A DNA stretch of 64,000 nt from Blastococcus litoris (GCF_003075095.1 NZ_QCZF01000008.1:124001-188000); one strand, 5' to 3'. Numbered from the stretch's first letter, positions 17,409 through 27,926 are shown. Numbers and translations: made by a program. Notes: a model not told the origin generated them from the letters alone.

Positions 17409-18473
17409 ATGGACGACCGGGGGGAGGCGCGCGGCCCGGACGCACGGGAGGCGCTCGAGCGGCTGCTGCTCGACGGGCCGCGCCGCTACACGCGGCTCGA
17501 GGTGGCCCAGCTGGCCGGGATGCCGCCCGAGCGCACGCAGCGGCTGTGGCGGGCGCTGGGCTTCCCCGACGCCGCGGACGACGACCCGGCGTTCACCGAC
17601 GCCGACGTCGCCGCCCTGGGTGTGCTCTCGTCGATGATCGAGTCCGGCTTCGTCGGACCCGACACCGAGGCCTCGATCGCACGGGCCATGGGTCAGTCGC
17701 TGTCGCGGCTGGCCGACTGGCAGACGGACATGCTGGCCGACGCGCTCGCCCGCGCCGGAGGGGACGACGACCGGCCGACGGCGTCGGTCGACGAGGCCAT
17801 CGACGCCGCCCGGCTCCTGCTGCCCAAGCTCCGCCAGGTCCAGGACTACGTGTGGCGGCGGCACCTCGCCGCCAACGCCGACCGGCTGCTGGCCGCGACG
17901 GGCACCGGGGACCGCCGCGAGCTGGCCGTGGGCTTCGCCGACCTGGTCGGCTACACCTCCCGCAGCCGCGGCATGGGCGGCCGCGAGCTCGGCGCCATGG
18001 TCGAGGACTTCGAGAGCATCGCCACCGAGGTCATCGCCCGCCACCACGGCCGGGTCGTCAAGACGGTCGGGGACGGCGTGCTCTTCACCGCCGCGAGCGC
18101 GGTCGACGCCGTCCGGATCGGGCTCTCGCTGCCGGTGGCGTGGAACGCCGACGAACGGCCGCCCCTGCGGGTGGGCGCGGCCTACGGCGCCGTCCTGACC
18201 CGCCTCGGCGACGTCTACTCCCCGGTGGTCAACCTGGCCAGCCGGCTGACCTCGCTGGCGCGCCCGGGCACGATGCTCGTCGACCGCGATCTCGCCGACT
18301 GGCTGCGCGAGCACCCCGCCTACAAGGTCCGCCCGCTGCGCCGCGTGTCCGTCCGGGGCTACGACCACCTCCAGCCGTGGCTCGTGCGGCCCCGGCCCAC
18401 CGGCGACGACGCGGCCGAGACGGACGGCTACGACGAGGACGCGTTCGACCCGGACGACGACAACGACGGGTGA
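17409..18473 (+). CDS. Class III adenylate cyclase with N-terminal regulatory domain
   Basis: A 354-residue soluble cyclase. Residues about 1-150 are a regulatory region with a helix-turn-helix-like start (RYTRLEVAQLAGMPPERTQRLWRALGF) and a long helical stretch. Residues 170-345 are the catalytic domain: metal aspartates Asp178 (GFADLVGYT) and Asp222 (VGDGVLF), adenine-selecting Lys218 and Asp268, and transition-state residues Asn275 and Arg279 (VVNLASRL). All canonical residues are present, so adenylate cyclase activity is likely. The tail is acidic. It sits 16 bp behind the USP gene. The N-terminal half resembles other actinobacterial cyclases with MerR-like heads. Confidence 0.88.
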   Translation: MDDRGEARGPDAREALERLLLDGPRRYTRLEVAQLAGMPPERTQRLWRALGFPDAADDDPAFTDADVAALGVLSSMIESGFVGPDTEASIARAMGQSLSRLADWQTDMLADALARAGGDDDRPTASVDEAIDAARLLLPKLRQVQDYVWRRHLAANADRLLAATGTGDRRELAVGFADLVGYTSRSRGMGGRELGAMVEDFESIATEVIARHHGRVVKTVGDGVLFTAASAVDAVRIGLSLPVAWNADERPPLRVGAAYGAVLTRLGDVYSPVVNLASRLTSLARPGTMLVDRDLADWLREHPAYKVRPLRRVSVRGYDHLQPWLVRPRPTGDDAAETDGYDEDAFDPDDDNDG

Positions 18474-18491
18474 ACCCCGCTGCGGCTCGGC

Positions 18492-18497
18492 TATCGT
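18492..18497 (+). promoter_or_regulatory. Possible -10 box for the ABC-F gene
   Basis: TATCGT lies about 70 nt before ATG 18569, which has its own Shine-Dalgarno (TAGGAG). A short untranslated leader is implied. No clear -35 was seen. Confidence 0.3.
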
Positions 18498-18568
18498 CGG
18501 GTCGTGCTCTCGCTGCGGTAGTCGCCGATCCCGTCCGGCCCTCTCGTACCGCCTAGGAGCAACCCCTC

Positions 18569-20206
<1,638 letters not shown>

Positions 20207-20210
20207 GCGC

Positions 20211-20753
20211 TCAGTTCGCCGACGCCTCCAGCTCCTCCGCGATCCCGACGGTGTCCATCCCCGCCCACGTCTCGTCCACGTGGTGGGCCAGCACCATCAG
20301 GTCGCGCAGCTCGCCGTTCCGGTCGCGGATGTGGTCGCGCAGCAGCGCCTCGCCGCTGAACCCGAGCTCGGTGAACAGCGCGAGCGCCGCGCCCTGCTCG
20401 GCGACGATCTCGACGACCAGCTTCGACAGGCCGGACGAGACGGCCTCGGTCAGGGCGTGCCGGGCGAGCGTGCGGCCCAGCCCGGTGCCCCGACTGGCGG
20501 GTGAGACCACCAGCCGCACCTCGCCGACGTGGTCCGACCAGCCCGACAGCGGCCGGACGGCGACGTAGCCGGTCACCTCGTCGCCCTCGACGGCGACCCA
20601 CCGTCCTCCCGGTGCGCTCGTGGTGGCCCAGGAGCGCACGGTGTCGGGGTCGGTGACCTCCTCCTTGATGAAGGTCAGGTCCCCCTCGGGCAAGGAGCCG
20701 AAGAACGCCAGCAGGGCGTCGCAGCGCTCGGGTCCCAGCTGCTCGACGTGCAC
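20211..20753 (-). CDS. GNAT family N-acetyltransferase
   Basis: A 180-residue acetyltransferase with the acetyl-CoA loop SPASRGTGLGRTLAR (about residues 84-98) preceded by VRLVVSP, and a C-terminal FTELGFSGEALLRDHIRD as in ribosomal-protein or amino acid acetyltransferases. The GTG start is 1 nt after the phaC stop, so it is translated from the PHA operon. Its substrate is unknown, and its link to PHA metabolism is by position only. Confidence 0.85.
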   Translation of the reverse strand: MHVEQLGPERCDALLAFFGSLPEGDLTFIKEEVTDPDTVRSWATTSAPGGRWVAVEGDEVTGYVAVRPLSGWSDHVGEVRLVVSPASRGTGLGRTLARHALTEAVSSGLSKLVVEIVAEQGAALALFTELGFSGEALLRDHIRDRNGELRDLMVLAHHVDETWAGMDTVGIAEELEASAN

Positions 20754-20754
20754 C

Positions 20755-21876
20755 TCAGGCCTCCTTCTGCGCGTCGTCGGTGAGCGGGTCGCTGCGCCGC
20801 CGGACGAAGTCGATGATCGTGGGCACCGTCGTCTTCGCCGCCGTCCGCCCGACGACGAGACCCATGTGGCCGGCGTCGAGGCACAGCTCGTGCTTGTCGG
20901 GGGAGCCGACGAGGTCGATCAGCGGCGCGGTGGCGTCCGGCGGCACGATGTGGTCGCGGTTGGCCCGCACGGTGAGGAACGGCACCTGGATGTCGCCCAG
21001 GTGGACCGGGTCGCCGCCGACGGTGAGCCGGTCGGTGAGCATGCCGTTGTTCCGCACCAGCATCTCGGCGGTCTCGCGGGCGGCCGCACCCGGGAACGGC
21101 ACGTGGTCGTCCGACCAGCCCGTCATGGCCTGGTAGGAGGCGACGTAGTCGTCGTTCCAGAGCCGCTCCCACAGGGTCACGTACCGGCTCACCTCGGCCG
21201 TGGGCGTCAGCGTCCGGAAGCCCTGCACGACCACCGACGGCGGCACGTTGCCGTCGTCGCCGAGGACCGATCCGACGTCCATCCCGCCCACGCTGAAGAT
21301 GTCGGCGAGCGGGCCCATGTGCCGGAAGTCGATCGGCGTCGCGAGCACGGTGAGGCTCCGCAGCGGGGCGTCGGGGTGGTGGGCGGCGTAGAGCAGGGCG
21401 AGGTCGCCGCCGAAGCAGTAGCCGAAGAGGTTGACCTCGTCGGCGCCGGAGAGCTCCATGACCCGGTCGATGCCCGCCGGGATGTAGTCGTCGACGTAGT
21501 CCTCGAGGCGGTTCTCCGCGTCCCGCTCGTCGGGCTCGCCCCAGTCGAGCATGTAGACGTCGAACCCCGCCTCCAGCAGCTGCTCGACGAAGCTGTTGCC
21601 CGGCGTCAGGTCGAGGATGTAGCTGCGGCTGATGAGGCTGAACACCAGCAGCAGCGGCGGCCCGTACCGCACACCGCCGTAGGTCTCGGGGTCGTTGCGG
21701 TAGTGCCACAGCTGCGTGCGGCCGCGCTGCCAGACGACGTCCTTGGGGGTCTGGCCGACGCCCGGGCGGTCGACGCCGGCGACCAGCTTGATGCCGTTAC
21801 GGGCGCGCAGGGCGTTGCGCTCGACGTCGCGCCGGACGCGGTCGAGCACCGTCTGCGGGCTGGGCACCGTCGGCAT
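20755..21876 (-). CDS. phaC: Poly(3-hydroxyalkanoate) synthase, class III-like PhaC
   Basis: A 373-residue alpha/beta-hydrolase-fold polymerase that joins (R)-3-hydroxyacyl-CoA units into PHA. The modified lipase box GYCFGG places the nucleophile at Cys154, with the partner residues Asp307 (ANRDHIVPP) and His336 (DAGHMGLV). The length fits class III PhaC (about 350-370 residues), which needs a PhaE partner. The start at ATG 21876 (ribosome site GGAGGACAG) lies inside the 3' end of the upstream PhaE-like gene, an 80-bp overlap. It is co-transcribed with an acyl-CoA ligase, so fatty acids may feed the polymer. Confidence 0.92.
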   Translation of the reverse strand: MPTVPSPQTVLDRVRRDVERNALRARNGIKLVAGVDRPGVGQTPKDVVWQRGRTQLWHYRNDPETYGGVRYGPPLLLVFSLISRSYILDLTPGNSFVEQLLEAGFDVYMLDWGEPDERDAENRLEDYVDDYIPAGIDRVMELSGADEVNLFGYCFGGDLALLYAAHHPDAPLRSLTVLATPIDFRHMGPLADIFSVGGMDVGSVLGDDGNVPPSVVVQGFRTLTPTAEVSRYVTLWERLWNDDYVASYQAMTGWSDDHVPFPGAAARETAEMLVRNNGMLTDRLTVGGDPVHLGDIQVPFLTVRANRDHIVPPDATAPLIDLVGSPDKHELCLDAGHMGLVVGRTAAKTTVPTIIDFVRRRSDPLTDDAQKEA

Positions 21877-22237
21877 CGCTGTCCTCCGTCGACGTCGTGG
21901 GGAGGGGCCGGGCGCCGGCCGAGCGCCGTCGCTCCTGCTCCAACTGGATGGTCAGGCGCCGCACCTCGCGGTCGAGCGCCCCGATCTGCGTGCGCAGCCG
22001 GCGGACGTCGCTGCCCGCCGGCAGGTTGAGCAGGTGCCACGCGCGTGCGCTGAGGTCCTGGGCCGACCGGCCGGCGAGCATCCGGGCGCGCCGGGCCAGC
22101 GCGACGCCGAGGGAGAAGTACTCCGTGCGGACCAGCTCCTCCGCCCGCGGGGCGACGGCGCGCTCGGCCGCGTCGAACGCCTGACGCCACAGGGGTGGCG
22201 CTGGCGCGGCCTTCTTCGGCCGGGCGGGCTCGCTCAC
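21797..22237 (-). CDS. PhaE-like / phasin-like helical protein
   Basis: A 146-residue, mostly helical, charged protein starting at GTG 22237 within a GTGA overlap with the CoA ligase gene. Its middle segment [28 protein letters not shown] matches the conserved C-terminal pattern of PhaE and related phasins (NLP, then DV, then a heptad helix), so it is a likely partner of PhaC. The last 26 codons overlap phaC in another frame and encode a disordered Arg/Pro-rich tail. The function is inferred from this motif and the operon. Confidence 0.65.
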   Translation of the reverse strand: MSEPARPKKAAPAPPLWRQAFDAAERAVAPRAEELVRTEYFSLGVALARRARMLAGRSAQDLSARAWHLLNLPAGSDVRRLRTQIGALDREVRRLTIQLEQERRRSAGARPLPTTSTEDSDADGAQPADGARPRPARRRAQRPARP

Positions 22238-23736
22238 CGCCGGCCCACCTGCTCGGGGACCTCCACCGCGCGGCGGAGGATCTTGCCCGTCGGGCCCTTG
22301 GGCAGCGAGTCGACCAGCCACAGGTGGCGGGGGTACTTGTAGGCGGCGACGCGCGCCTTCGCGAACTCGCGCAGCTCGTCGACCTCTGCCTCGGCGCCCG
22401 GCTTGAGTGCCACCGCCGCGGCCACCTCCTCGCCGAGCTCGGGGTGCGCGATGCCGATGCAGGCCACCTCGGCGACCGCGGGGTGCTCGTAGAGCGCTTC
22501 CTCGATCTCGCGCGGGTACACGTTGTAGCCGCCGCGGATGATCATCTCCTTCTTGCGGTCGACGATGAAGAAGTAGCCGTCGTCGTCCTGGCGGGCGAGG
22601 TCGCCGGTGCGGAACCAGCCGTCGGGGATCGCCTTCGCCGTCTCCTCCGGCTTGCCCCAGTAGCCCTTCATGACGTTCTCGCCGCGGATCGCGATCTCGC
22701 CGACCTCGCCGGCGGTGACGTCCGCTCCGTCGTCGTCCACCAGCCGCATCTCGACGCCCGCGATCGGAGTCCCGATGGAGCCGGGCTTGCGCTCGGCGTG
22801 GGGGTGGTTGAACGAGGCCACGGGCGAGGTCTCGGACAGGCCGTAGCCCTCGAGGATCGTGCAGCCGAACTTCTCCTCGAACGCCCGCATGATCTCCACC
22901 GGCATCGCCGACCCGCCGGAGACGCACAGCCGGAGGCTCGAGACGTCCTGGGTGCCCGCGGCCGGGGAGTGCAGCATCGCGGCGAACATGGTGGGCACGC
23001 CGTCGAAGATCGTGACCTGGTCGCGGGCGATGACCGACAGGGCCTTGGTGCCGTCGAACCGCGGGATGAGGGTGAGCGTCGAGCCCTTGAGGACGGCGGT
23101 GTTGAGGCCGCAGGTGAGCCCGAAGACGTGGAACAGCGGCAGGCAGCCCATGATCACGTCGTCGGCGGTGTTCTCGGCGAGGGTGTCGGCGGTGGTCCGC
23201 GCGTTGCCCGCCATGTTCGCGTGGGTGAGCTCGGCGCCCTTCGGCTGCCCCGTCGTGCCGGACGTGTAGAGGATGACCGCGAGGTCGTCGTCGTCCCGCT
23301 CGGCGGCGGCGTCGACGGGTTGGCCGTCCATCAGCTCCTCCGGTCGTGCCGGGCCCACGCCGACCGCGTCGATGCCGACCGTCCCGGCGGCCTCGACGAC
23401 AGCGGCGTCGGATCCCGCGAGGGCCACGACGACCCGGGCTCCGGAGTCGCGCAGGTAGTACTCCACCTCGCGGGCCTTGAGCAGCGGGTTCATCGGCACC
23501 ACGGCGGCGCCGGCCAGCAGGGCGCCGTAGAAGACGACGGGGAAGGAGAGGACGTTGGGCAGCACCATGCCGACCCGGTCGCCGGGCTCCACGCCGCGCC
23601 TGCGCAACGACCCGGCGACGGCGAGGGACGCGTCGCGGAACTGCCCGTAGGTCAGGACCGCGTCGTCCATCCTCAGCGCCGGGTGCTCGGCGTGCTCCGC
23701 AGCGGTGTCCAGCAGGTTCTGCGCCAGGTTGGTCAC
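22234..23736 (-). CDS. Long-chain fatty acid--CoA ligase (acyl-AMP-forming)
   Basis: A 500-residue ANL-superfamily ligase activating a fatty acid through acyl-AMP to acyl-CoA. It shows the P-loop-like [30 protein letters not shown], the hinge [24 protein letters not shown] and the catalytic lysine in [12 protein letters not shown] near the C-terminus. It is the first gene of the operon with the PhaE-like protein, phaC and a GNAT gene, which suggests it supplies acyl-CoA for polymer synthesis or recycling. The chain length it prefers cannot be read. Confidence 0.93.
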   Translation of the reverse strand: MTNLAQNLLDTAAEHAEHPALRMDDAVLTYGQFRDASLAVAGSLRRRGVEPGDRVGMVLPNVLSFPVVFYGALLAGAAVVPMNPLLKAREVEYYLRDSGARVVVALAGSDAAVVEAAGTVGIDAVGVGPARPEELMDGQPVDAAAERDDDDLAVILYTSGTTGQPKGAELTHANMAGNARTTADTLAENTADDVIMGCLPLFHVFGLTCGLNTAVLKGSTLTLIPRFDGTKALSVIARDQVTIFDGVPTMFAAMLHSPAAGTQDVSSLRLCVSGGSAMPVEIMRAFEEKFGCTILEGYGLSETSPVASFNHPHAERKPGSIGTPIAGVEMRLVDDDGADVTAGEVGEIAIRGENVMKGYWGKPEETAKAIPDGWFRTGDLARQDDDGYFFIVDRKKEMIIRGGYNVYPREIEEALYEHPAVAEVACIGIAHPELGEEVAAAVALKPGAEAEVDELREFAKARVAAYKYPRHLWLVDSLPKGPTGKILRRAVEVPEQVGRR

Positions 23737-23809
23737 GGGTCGTTCCTCCCCCTCGAGGTCCGGGTGTGCGCCCTACCCGCCCGACGGGTGACCTACCCCA
23801 CGATCTGGT

Positions 23810-23815
23810 TACCGT
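23810..23815 (+). promoter_or_regulatory. Possible -10 box of the SDR gene
   Basis: TACCGT lies 41 nt before GTG 23857, with GTGACC (23788-23793) 16 nt upstream as a possible -35. The interval is the 120-bp divergent region shared with the acyl-CoA ligase gene. Confidence 0.35.
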
Positions 23816-23856
23816 GCCGGGGAACGCACGACATCCGACGACAGGAGCTGACTCCG

Positions 23857-24627
23857 GTGGCAGACCGCACGATCCTTGACATGTTCCGGCTCGACGGCCG
23901 CGTGGCGATCGTGACGGGGGCGTCCTCGGGTCTCGGGGCCGTGTTCGCCCGGACGCTCGCCGAGGCCGGTGCCGACGTCGTCCTCGGAGCGCGACGGGCC
24001 GACCGGCTGGCCGACACCCAGCGAGCGGTCGAGGCCGCCGGCCGCCGGGCACTCTCCGTCCGCACCGACGTCGCCGTGCCCGAGGACTGCCAGGGCCTCG
24101 TGGACGCCGCGATGGCGGAGTTCGGCCGGGTCGACGTGCTGGTGAACAACGCAGGTGTCGGCACGGCGGTGCCGGCGACCCGCGAGACCCCGGAGCAGTT
24201 CCGCCAGGTCGTCGACGTCAACCTCAACGGCTGCTACTGGATGGCGCAGGCGTGCGCACGGGTGATGCAGCCGGGCAGCTCGATCGTGAACATCTCCAGC
24301 GTGCTGGGGCTGACGACGGCCGGTCTGCCGCAGGCGGCCTACGCGGCCACCAAGGCCGGCCTGATCGGGCTGACCCGCGACCTCGCCCAGCAGTGGACCG
24401 GCCGCAAGGGCATCCGGGTCAACGCCCTGGCGCCGGGCTTCTTCGAGTCGGAGATGACCGACCAGTACCCCGAGGGCTACATCGAGTCGCAGCTGACCCG
24501 CGTGCTGGTGGGTCGCAAGGGCGACCCCGAGGAGCTGGCTGCCGCGCTGGTCTTCCTGGTGAGCGACGCCGGCGGCTACGTGACCGGCACGACCATCCCG
24601 GTCGAGGGCGGGATGCTCACGAGCTGA
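23857..24627 (+). CDS. SDR family oxidoreductase
   Basis: A 256-residue classical short-chain dehydrogenase. It has the cofactor loop VTGASSGLG (residues 20-28), NNAG (97-100), catalytic Ser148 in NISS and Tyr162/Lys166 in AAYAATK. GARRADR after the second strand contains the basic residues typical of NADPH use. The C-terminus VTGTTIPVEGGMLTS is standard. The GTG start at 23857 has AGGAG upstream. It is divergent from the PHA operon, so a role as acetoacetyl- or 3-ketoacyl-CoA reductase is possible, but the family is too broad to assert it. Confidence 0.88.
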   Translation: MADRTILDMFRLDGRVAIVTGASSGLGAVFARTLAEAGADVVLGARRADRLADTQRAVEAAGRRALSVRTDVAVPEDCQGLVDAAMAEFGRVDVLVNNAGVGTAVPATRETPEQFRQVVDVNLNGCYWMAQACARVMQPGSSIVNISSVLGLTTAGLPQAAYAATKAGLIGLTRDLAQQWTGRKGIRVNALAPGFFESEMTDQYPEGYIESQLTRVLVGRKGDPEELAAALVFLVSDAGGYVTGTTIPVEGGMLTS

Positions 24628-24645
24628 GCCGTCGCCCGCCCGCCC

Positions 24646-25533
24646 TCACCCCGCCCGGGGGATCAGCGCGGAGATCCGGTCGAGGATCTCCGGCCACATG
24701 GCCCGCGGGAGGTCGTGCCCCATGCCCTCGACCAGCAGCAGCTCCGCGCCGGGGACGGCGGCCGCCGTCGCCTTGCCGCCGCTGACGTCGACCAGCGTGT
24801 CCTTCGACCCGTGGATCACGAGGGTCGGGACGGCGACCTTCGCCAGGTCGGGCGTGCGGTCGTGCGTGGTGAGGATCGCGGCCAGCTGACGGGCCACGCC
24901 GGCCGGGTCGTGCGCACGGTCGAACGACAGCCCCGCGCGGTCCCGCAGCGCCGCCTCGTCGAACTCGAAGCCCGGCGAGCCGATGACCCGGTAGGTGTCG
25001 ACGACCCGCTGGATCGCGCTCTCGCGGTCCGTGGCGGCAGGTGCGAGCAGCACGGGGAGGGCCACCTCGGCGGGCGCGCCCACCCCGGGCTCGCCGGTCG
25101 TGGACATGATCGAGGTGAGGCTGCGGACGCGCTCGGGCGCCTGGACGGCCACCAGTTGCGCGATCATGCCGCCCATCGACGCGCCGACCAGGTGCACGCT
25201 GTCGAGCCCGAGGGCGTCGAGCAGGCCGATCGTGTCGCCGGCCAGGTCGGGCAGCCCGTAGGCGACCGTCGAGGCGTCGCCGCCGAACACCGCCATGATG
25301 TCCGGCGCACCGGCGCTGTGCAGGTGCGTCGAGAGGCCGATGTCGCGGTTGTCGAAGCGGACGACGAAGTGCCCGCGACCGGCCAGGTCGGCGCAGAACT
25401 CGTCCGGCCAGCCGATCATCTGCGTGGCCAGGCCCATGACCAGGAGGACCGGCGGATCGCCGGCGTCGCCGAAGGTCTCGTAGGCGATCTCGAGGTCGCC
25501 CACCCGTGCCCGCTGGATGCCGCTCGTCTGCAT
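24646..25533 (-). CDS. Alpha/beta fold hydrolase
   Basis: A 295-residue hydrolase with nucleophile elbow VGASMGGMIAQL, an acid in IHGSKDTLVD and histidine in VEGMGHDLPRAMWP. The oxyanion region is LLVMGLATQMIGWP and the early RFDNRDIGLSTH segment is typical of the esterase/haloperoxidase-like group. The ATG at 25533 is 6 nt from a TAGCGT box with no ribosome site, so it is probably leaderless. It converges with the SDR gene, 18 bp apart. The substrate is unknown. Confidence 0.85.
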   Translation of the reverse strand: MQTSGIQRARVGDLEIAYETFGDAGDPPVLLVMGLATQMIGWPDEFCADLAGRGHFVVRFDNRDIGLSTHLHSAGAPDIMAVFGGDASTVAYGLPDLAGDTIGLLDALGLDSVHLVGASMGGMIAQLVAVQAPERVRSLTSIMSTTGEPGVGAPAEVALPVLLAPAATDRESAIQRVVDTYRVIGSPGFEFDEAALRDRAGLSFDRAHDPAGVARQLAAILTTHDRTPDLAKVAVPTLVIHGSKDTLVDVSGGKATAAAVPGAELLLVEGMGHDLPRAMWPEILDRISALIPRAG

Positions 25534-25539
25534 GCGCGG

Positions 25540-25545
25540 ACGCTA
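25540..25545 (-). promoter_or_regulatory. -10 box of a leaderless hydrolase transcript
   Basis: TAGCGT on the minus strand ends 6 nt before ATG 25533; no Shine-Dalgarno is present. Confidence 0.5.
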
Positions 25546-25635
25546 GCCGAGCCGCTCCACCCGGGACTGTCGGACCCCTCCGCCATGCTGCCGGCCACCG
25601 CCGGTCGGGCGGTGGACGAATCGCAGGAGGTCCCC

Positions 25636-26043
25636 GTGCCGGTCGAACTGATCAACCCCGAAGGTCTCCCGACGTCCGACGCCTACGTCCAGGTGGGCGT
25701 GGCCACCGGGTCGCGCACCGTCTACGTGTCGGGGCAGGTGGCGCGTACGGCCGACGGTCAGCCGGTCGGCGGGGGAGACCTCGCGGCCCAGGTCGAGCAG
25801 GCCTACCTGAACCTGCACACCGCCCTGTCCGCCGCCGGCGCGGGCTTCGACGACCTGGCCAAGGTCAACGTCTACGTCGTCGGCTGGGACGCGTCGAGCC
25901 TGCCCGCTCTCATGGAGGGCGCGGGACGGGTCGCGGCGCGGCTGGGGAGCTTCCCGATCCGGCCGATGACGCTCGTCGGGGTCGTGGCCCTGACCGAGCC
26001 CGACCTGCTGGTGGAGGTCGAGGCGGTGGCCGTGCTGCCGTGA
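25636..26043 (+). CDS. RidA family protein (reactive enamine/imine deaminase type)
   Basis: A 135-residue YjgF/RidA protein. It contains TVYVSGQVARTADGQPVGGGD, the helix QVEQAYLNLHTALSAAGAGFDDL, VYVVGW and the C-terminal strand FPIRPMTLVGVVAL followed by LLVEVEAVAVL, with Arg in the position used for substrate binding. The usual role is hydrolysis of reactive 2-aminoacrylate-like intermediates released by PLP enzymes. GTG 25636 has AGGAGG 5 nt upstream, which decides the start. The trimeric state is family knowledge, not seen here. Confidence 0.9.
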   Translation: MPVELINPEGLPTSDAYVQVGVATGSRTVYVSGQVARTADGQPVGGGDLAAQVEQAYLNLHTALSAAGAGFDDLAKVNVYVVGWDASSLPALMEGAGRVAARLGSFPIRPMTLVGVVALTEPDLLVEVEAVAVLP

Positions 26044-26086
26044 ACCGGCTGTCGCGCCCGGACCGTGTCCGCGCGGATCGGAAGAG

Positions 26087-26158
26087 TGCCCCCGGCAGGA
26101 TTCGAACCTGCGCCCCTGCCTCCGGAGGGCAGTGCTCTATCCCCTGAGCTACGGGGGC
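26087..26158 (-). tRNA. tRNA-Arg (anticodon CCG)
   Basis: The minus strand reads a full cloverleaf: acceptor GCCCCCG/CGGGGGC, D-arm GCTC/GAGC, anticodon arm CTGCC-CTCCGGA-GGCAG and T-arm GCAGG-TTCGAAT-CCTGC, with discriminator A at 26087. The anticodon is CCG, reading CGG arginine codons, which are frequent in this GC-rich genome. The 3' CCA is not encoded. Its 3' side shows no sign of an integrated element. Confidence 0.97.
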
Positions 26159-26217
26159 TCGTCCGGTCGTTCGGTGGAGACGCTATCAGCCGCCGGACGA
26201 CGCCCGGCGGGAGCCCC

Positions 26218-26919
26218 TCACGGCGCCGGGAGCGGTGTGCCGCCCCGGGCGGTGAGCATGTCCGTCATCGTCCCGGTCTCGGCCGTCTGGGTCTGCGCCA
26301 TCGTGTCGGCGAGCTCCCGGACGGCCCGCTCCTGGGCGTGCTCGGCGGCGTACTCCGCCATCTCCCGGCCGCCCTGGTGGTGCCGGATCATCAAGCGGAG
26401 GAACTCGACGTCGAACGGCGTGCCCGACAGCTGCCGGAGGTTCGCCAGCTCCTCCTCCGTCGCCATGCCGGGCATCAGACCGCCGTCCATGCCCGCCATG
26501 TCGTGGTCGTGGCTCCCGGACGCCGACATCCACGCCATCGCGTCGCCGCCGCTCGTGGGCAGGCCCCAGAGCGCGAGCCAGCCCTGCATCCGGCCCGCCT
26601 GGTTGGTCTGCGTGGCGGAGATGTCGAAGGCCAGCTGCTGCACCTCGGGGTCCTGGCTGCGTTCGGCGACCAGGTTGGCCATCTCCACGCCCTGCAGGTG
26701 GTGGCGTGCCATGTCCCGCGAGAAGCCCGCGTCCACGGAGTCCACGGTCGGGTCCGCCGTCCGCCCGATGCCCAGCGCCACCGCGAGTCCGCCGCCGAGG
26801 AGCACCAGGCCGACCGCGATGACCGCCAGGAGCGCCGTCCGCAGCGGGCTGCGGCGATCGGGTCGGTCCTCGGTCACGTCGTCCACCTCCTCGGCGTGCG
26901 GCCGCACGTCTGCGGTCAT
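26218..26919 (-). CDS. DUF305 membrane-anchored protein
   Basis: A 233-residue protein with a cytoplasmic acidic head, one membrane helix (about residues 27-50) and an extracytoplasmic DUF305 domain. That domain has paired histidines at DMARHHLQG and LMIRHHQGG, plus a His/Met/Asp-rich loop SHDHDMAGMDGGLMPGM. Such residues suggest metal (often copper) binding, in line with the ferritin-like four-helix shape proposed for the family. The ATG overlaps the stop of the DUF3105 gene by one base (TGATG), so the two are co-translated. Confidence 0.88.
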   Translation of the reverse strand: MTADVRPHAEEVDDVTEDRPDRRSPLRTALLAVIAVGLVLLGGGLAVALGIGRTADPTVDSVDAGFSRDMARHHLQGVEMANLVAERSQDPEVQQLAFDISATQTNQAGRMQGWLALWGLPTSGGDAMAWMSASGSHDHDMAGMDGGLMPGMATEEELANLRQLSGTPFDVEFLRLMIRHHQGGREMAEYAAEHAQERAVRELADTMAQTQTAETGTMTDMLTARGGTPLPAP

Positions 26920-27743
26920 CAGGGGGCGCTCGTCTCCGTCGGCTCCGTGGCGGCCGGCTCGGTCGTCGTCGGCTCGGCCGACGGCGTCGGCGTGGTCGGC
27001 ATGTCGCTCTCGCCGATCGGCGTGCTCGCGTCGCCCTCGACGAGGGGGCTGGCGACGAAGGCCGGGTTCTCGCAGCTGGCGCCCGGCTCCGGGAACTCAC
27101 CGGTGCGGAGGGTCAGGAAGTCGGCGAACTGCTCGATGCGGATGTCGTCGGCCGAGTCGACCTTCAGCTGGTGGTTCCACGACTGCAGGCTGATCGGGGA
27201 GTCCAGCCCGGCGTAGGGGGACATCATCCGGCCGTTCTCGCCCTCGACCAGGTCGGCGAGCGTCGCGATGTCGTCGTCGGACACCTCGTCGGGGTTGTAC
27301 GTGATCCACACCGCGCCGTGCTCGAGGCCGTGCACCGCGTTCTCGTGCCGGATGTCGACGTCGTAGACCGTGCCGGTGCAGTCGGCCCAGTTGCCGTCGT
27401 GCGGGCCGCCGACCGGGGGGTCCTCGGTGTAGTCGACCTCGGTGGTGACGTGGTCCTGACCGGCCGCGTAGTCGAAGGTCTGGACGCCGTCGATCTCGTC
27501 GATCGACTCGACGTCGTTCTCCTTGGACTTGTTCACCTGCACCACCGCGTAGGTGATGACGGCGGCCGCGAAGACCACGACGGCGAGCGCCGCGGCGATC
27601 AGGCCCCAGGGCCGCTGCGGGGAGACGACGTTGGCCGACGGCCGGTTGCGCCCGCCGGAGGCGGAGGACCCGCCCCTGCCGGCGGAACCGCCCTTCCCGG
27701 CAGACCTGCCGGTGCCGGTCGCGGGCTTGCGGTCCTTGGCCAA
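26919..27743 (-). CDS. DUF3105 membrane-anchored protein
   Basis: A 274-residue protein with a disordered Gly/Ser/Arg-rich cytoplasmic head, one membrane helix (about residues 45-67) and an outer DUF3105 domain. The latter shows DPPVGGPHDGNWADCTG, the HENAVHGLEHGAVWITY histidine cluster, and SPYAGLDSPISLQSWNHQL. The tail is Thr/Pro/Glu-rich. The histidine cluster suggests metal binding. TTG 27743 preceded by GAGGAGA is the best start, since in-frame ATG/GTG codons lie only far upstream across argS. It is paired with DUF305; a shared metal-handling role is inferred, not shown. Confidence 0.85.
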   Translation of the reverse strand: MAKDRKPATGTGRSAGKGGSAGRGGSSASGGRNRPSANVVSPQRPWGLIAAALAVVVFAAAVITYAVVQVNKSKENDVESIDEIDGVQTFDYAAGQDHVTTEVDYTEDPPVGGPHDGNWADCTGTVYDVDIRHENAVHGLEHGAVWITYNPDEVSDDDIATLADLVEGENGRMMSPYAGLDSPISLQSWNHQLKVDSADDIRIEQFADFLTLRTGEFPEPGASCENPAFVASPLVEGDASTPIGESDMPTTPTPSAEPTTTEPAATEPTETSAP

Positions 27744-27926
27744 GGCCTCTCCTCGATGCTGGGTGCGGGTGCTGGGTGCAGATGCTCGCGGGCGGGGGGA
27801 GACGGGCACCCGTGGACAGGTGCCGGTCCCGCGCCCGTGCGAGTCTAGGTGGGCTCCCTGTGCGGTCCCTGGGAACGTGGGGTTCCTGGGAGAAGGCGGG
27901 TGGACGGGGCCCGGGAGGCCGGTCAG

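Noticed and set aside
22238-24052. Upstream extension of the PhaE-like frame to 24052
   Set aside because: It is an alternate frame of the CoA ligase gene; the GTGA overlap at 22234-22237 is the natural start.
26087-26158. tRNA-Arg as an integration site for a mobile element
   Set aside because: No integrase, no repeat of the tRNA 3' end, and the flanking genes are ordinary chromosomal ones.
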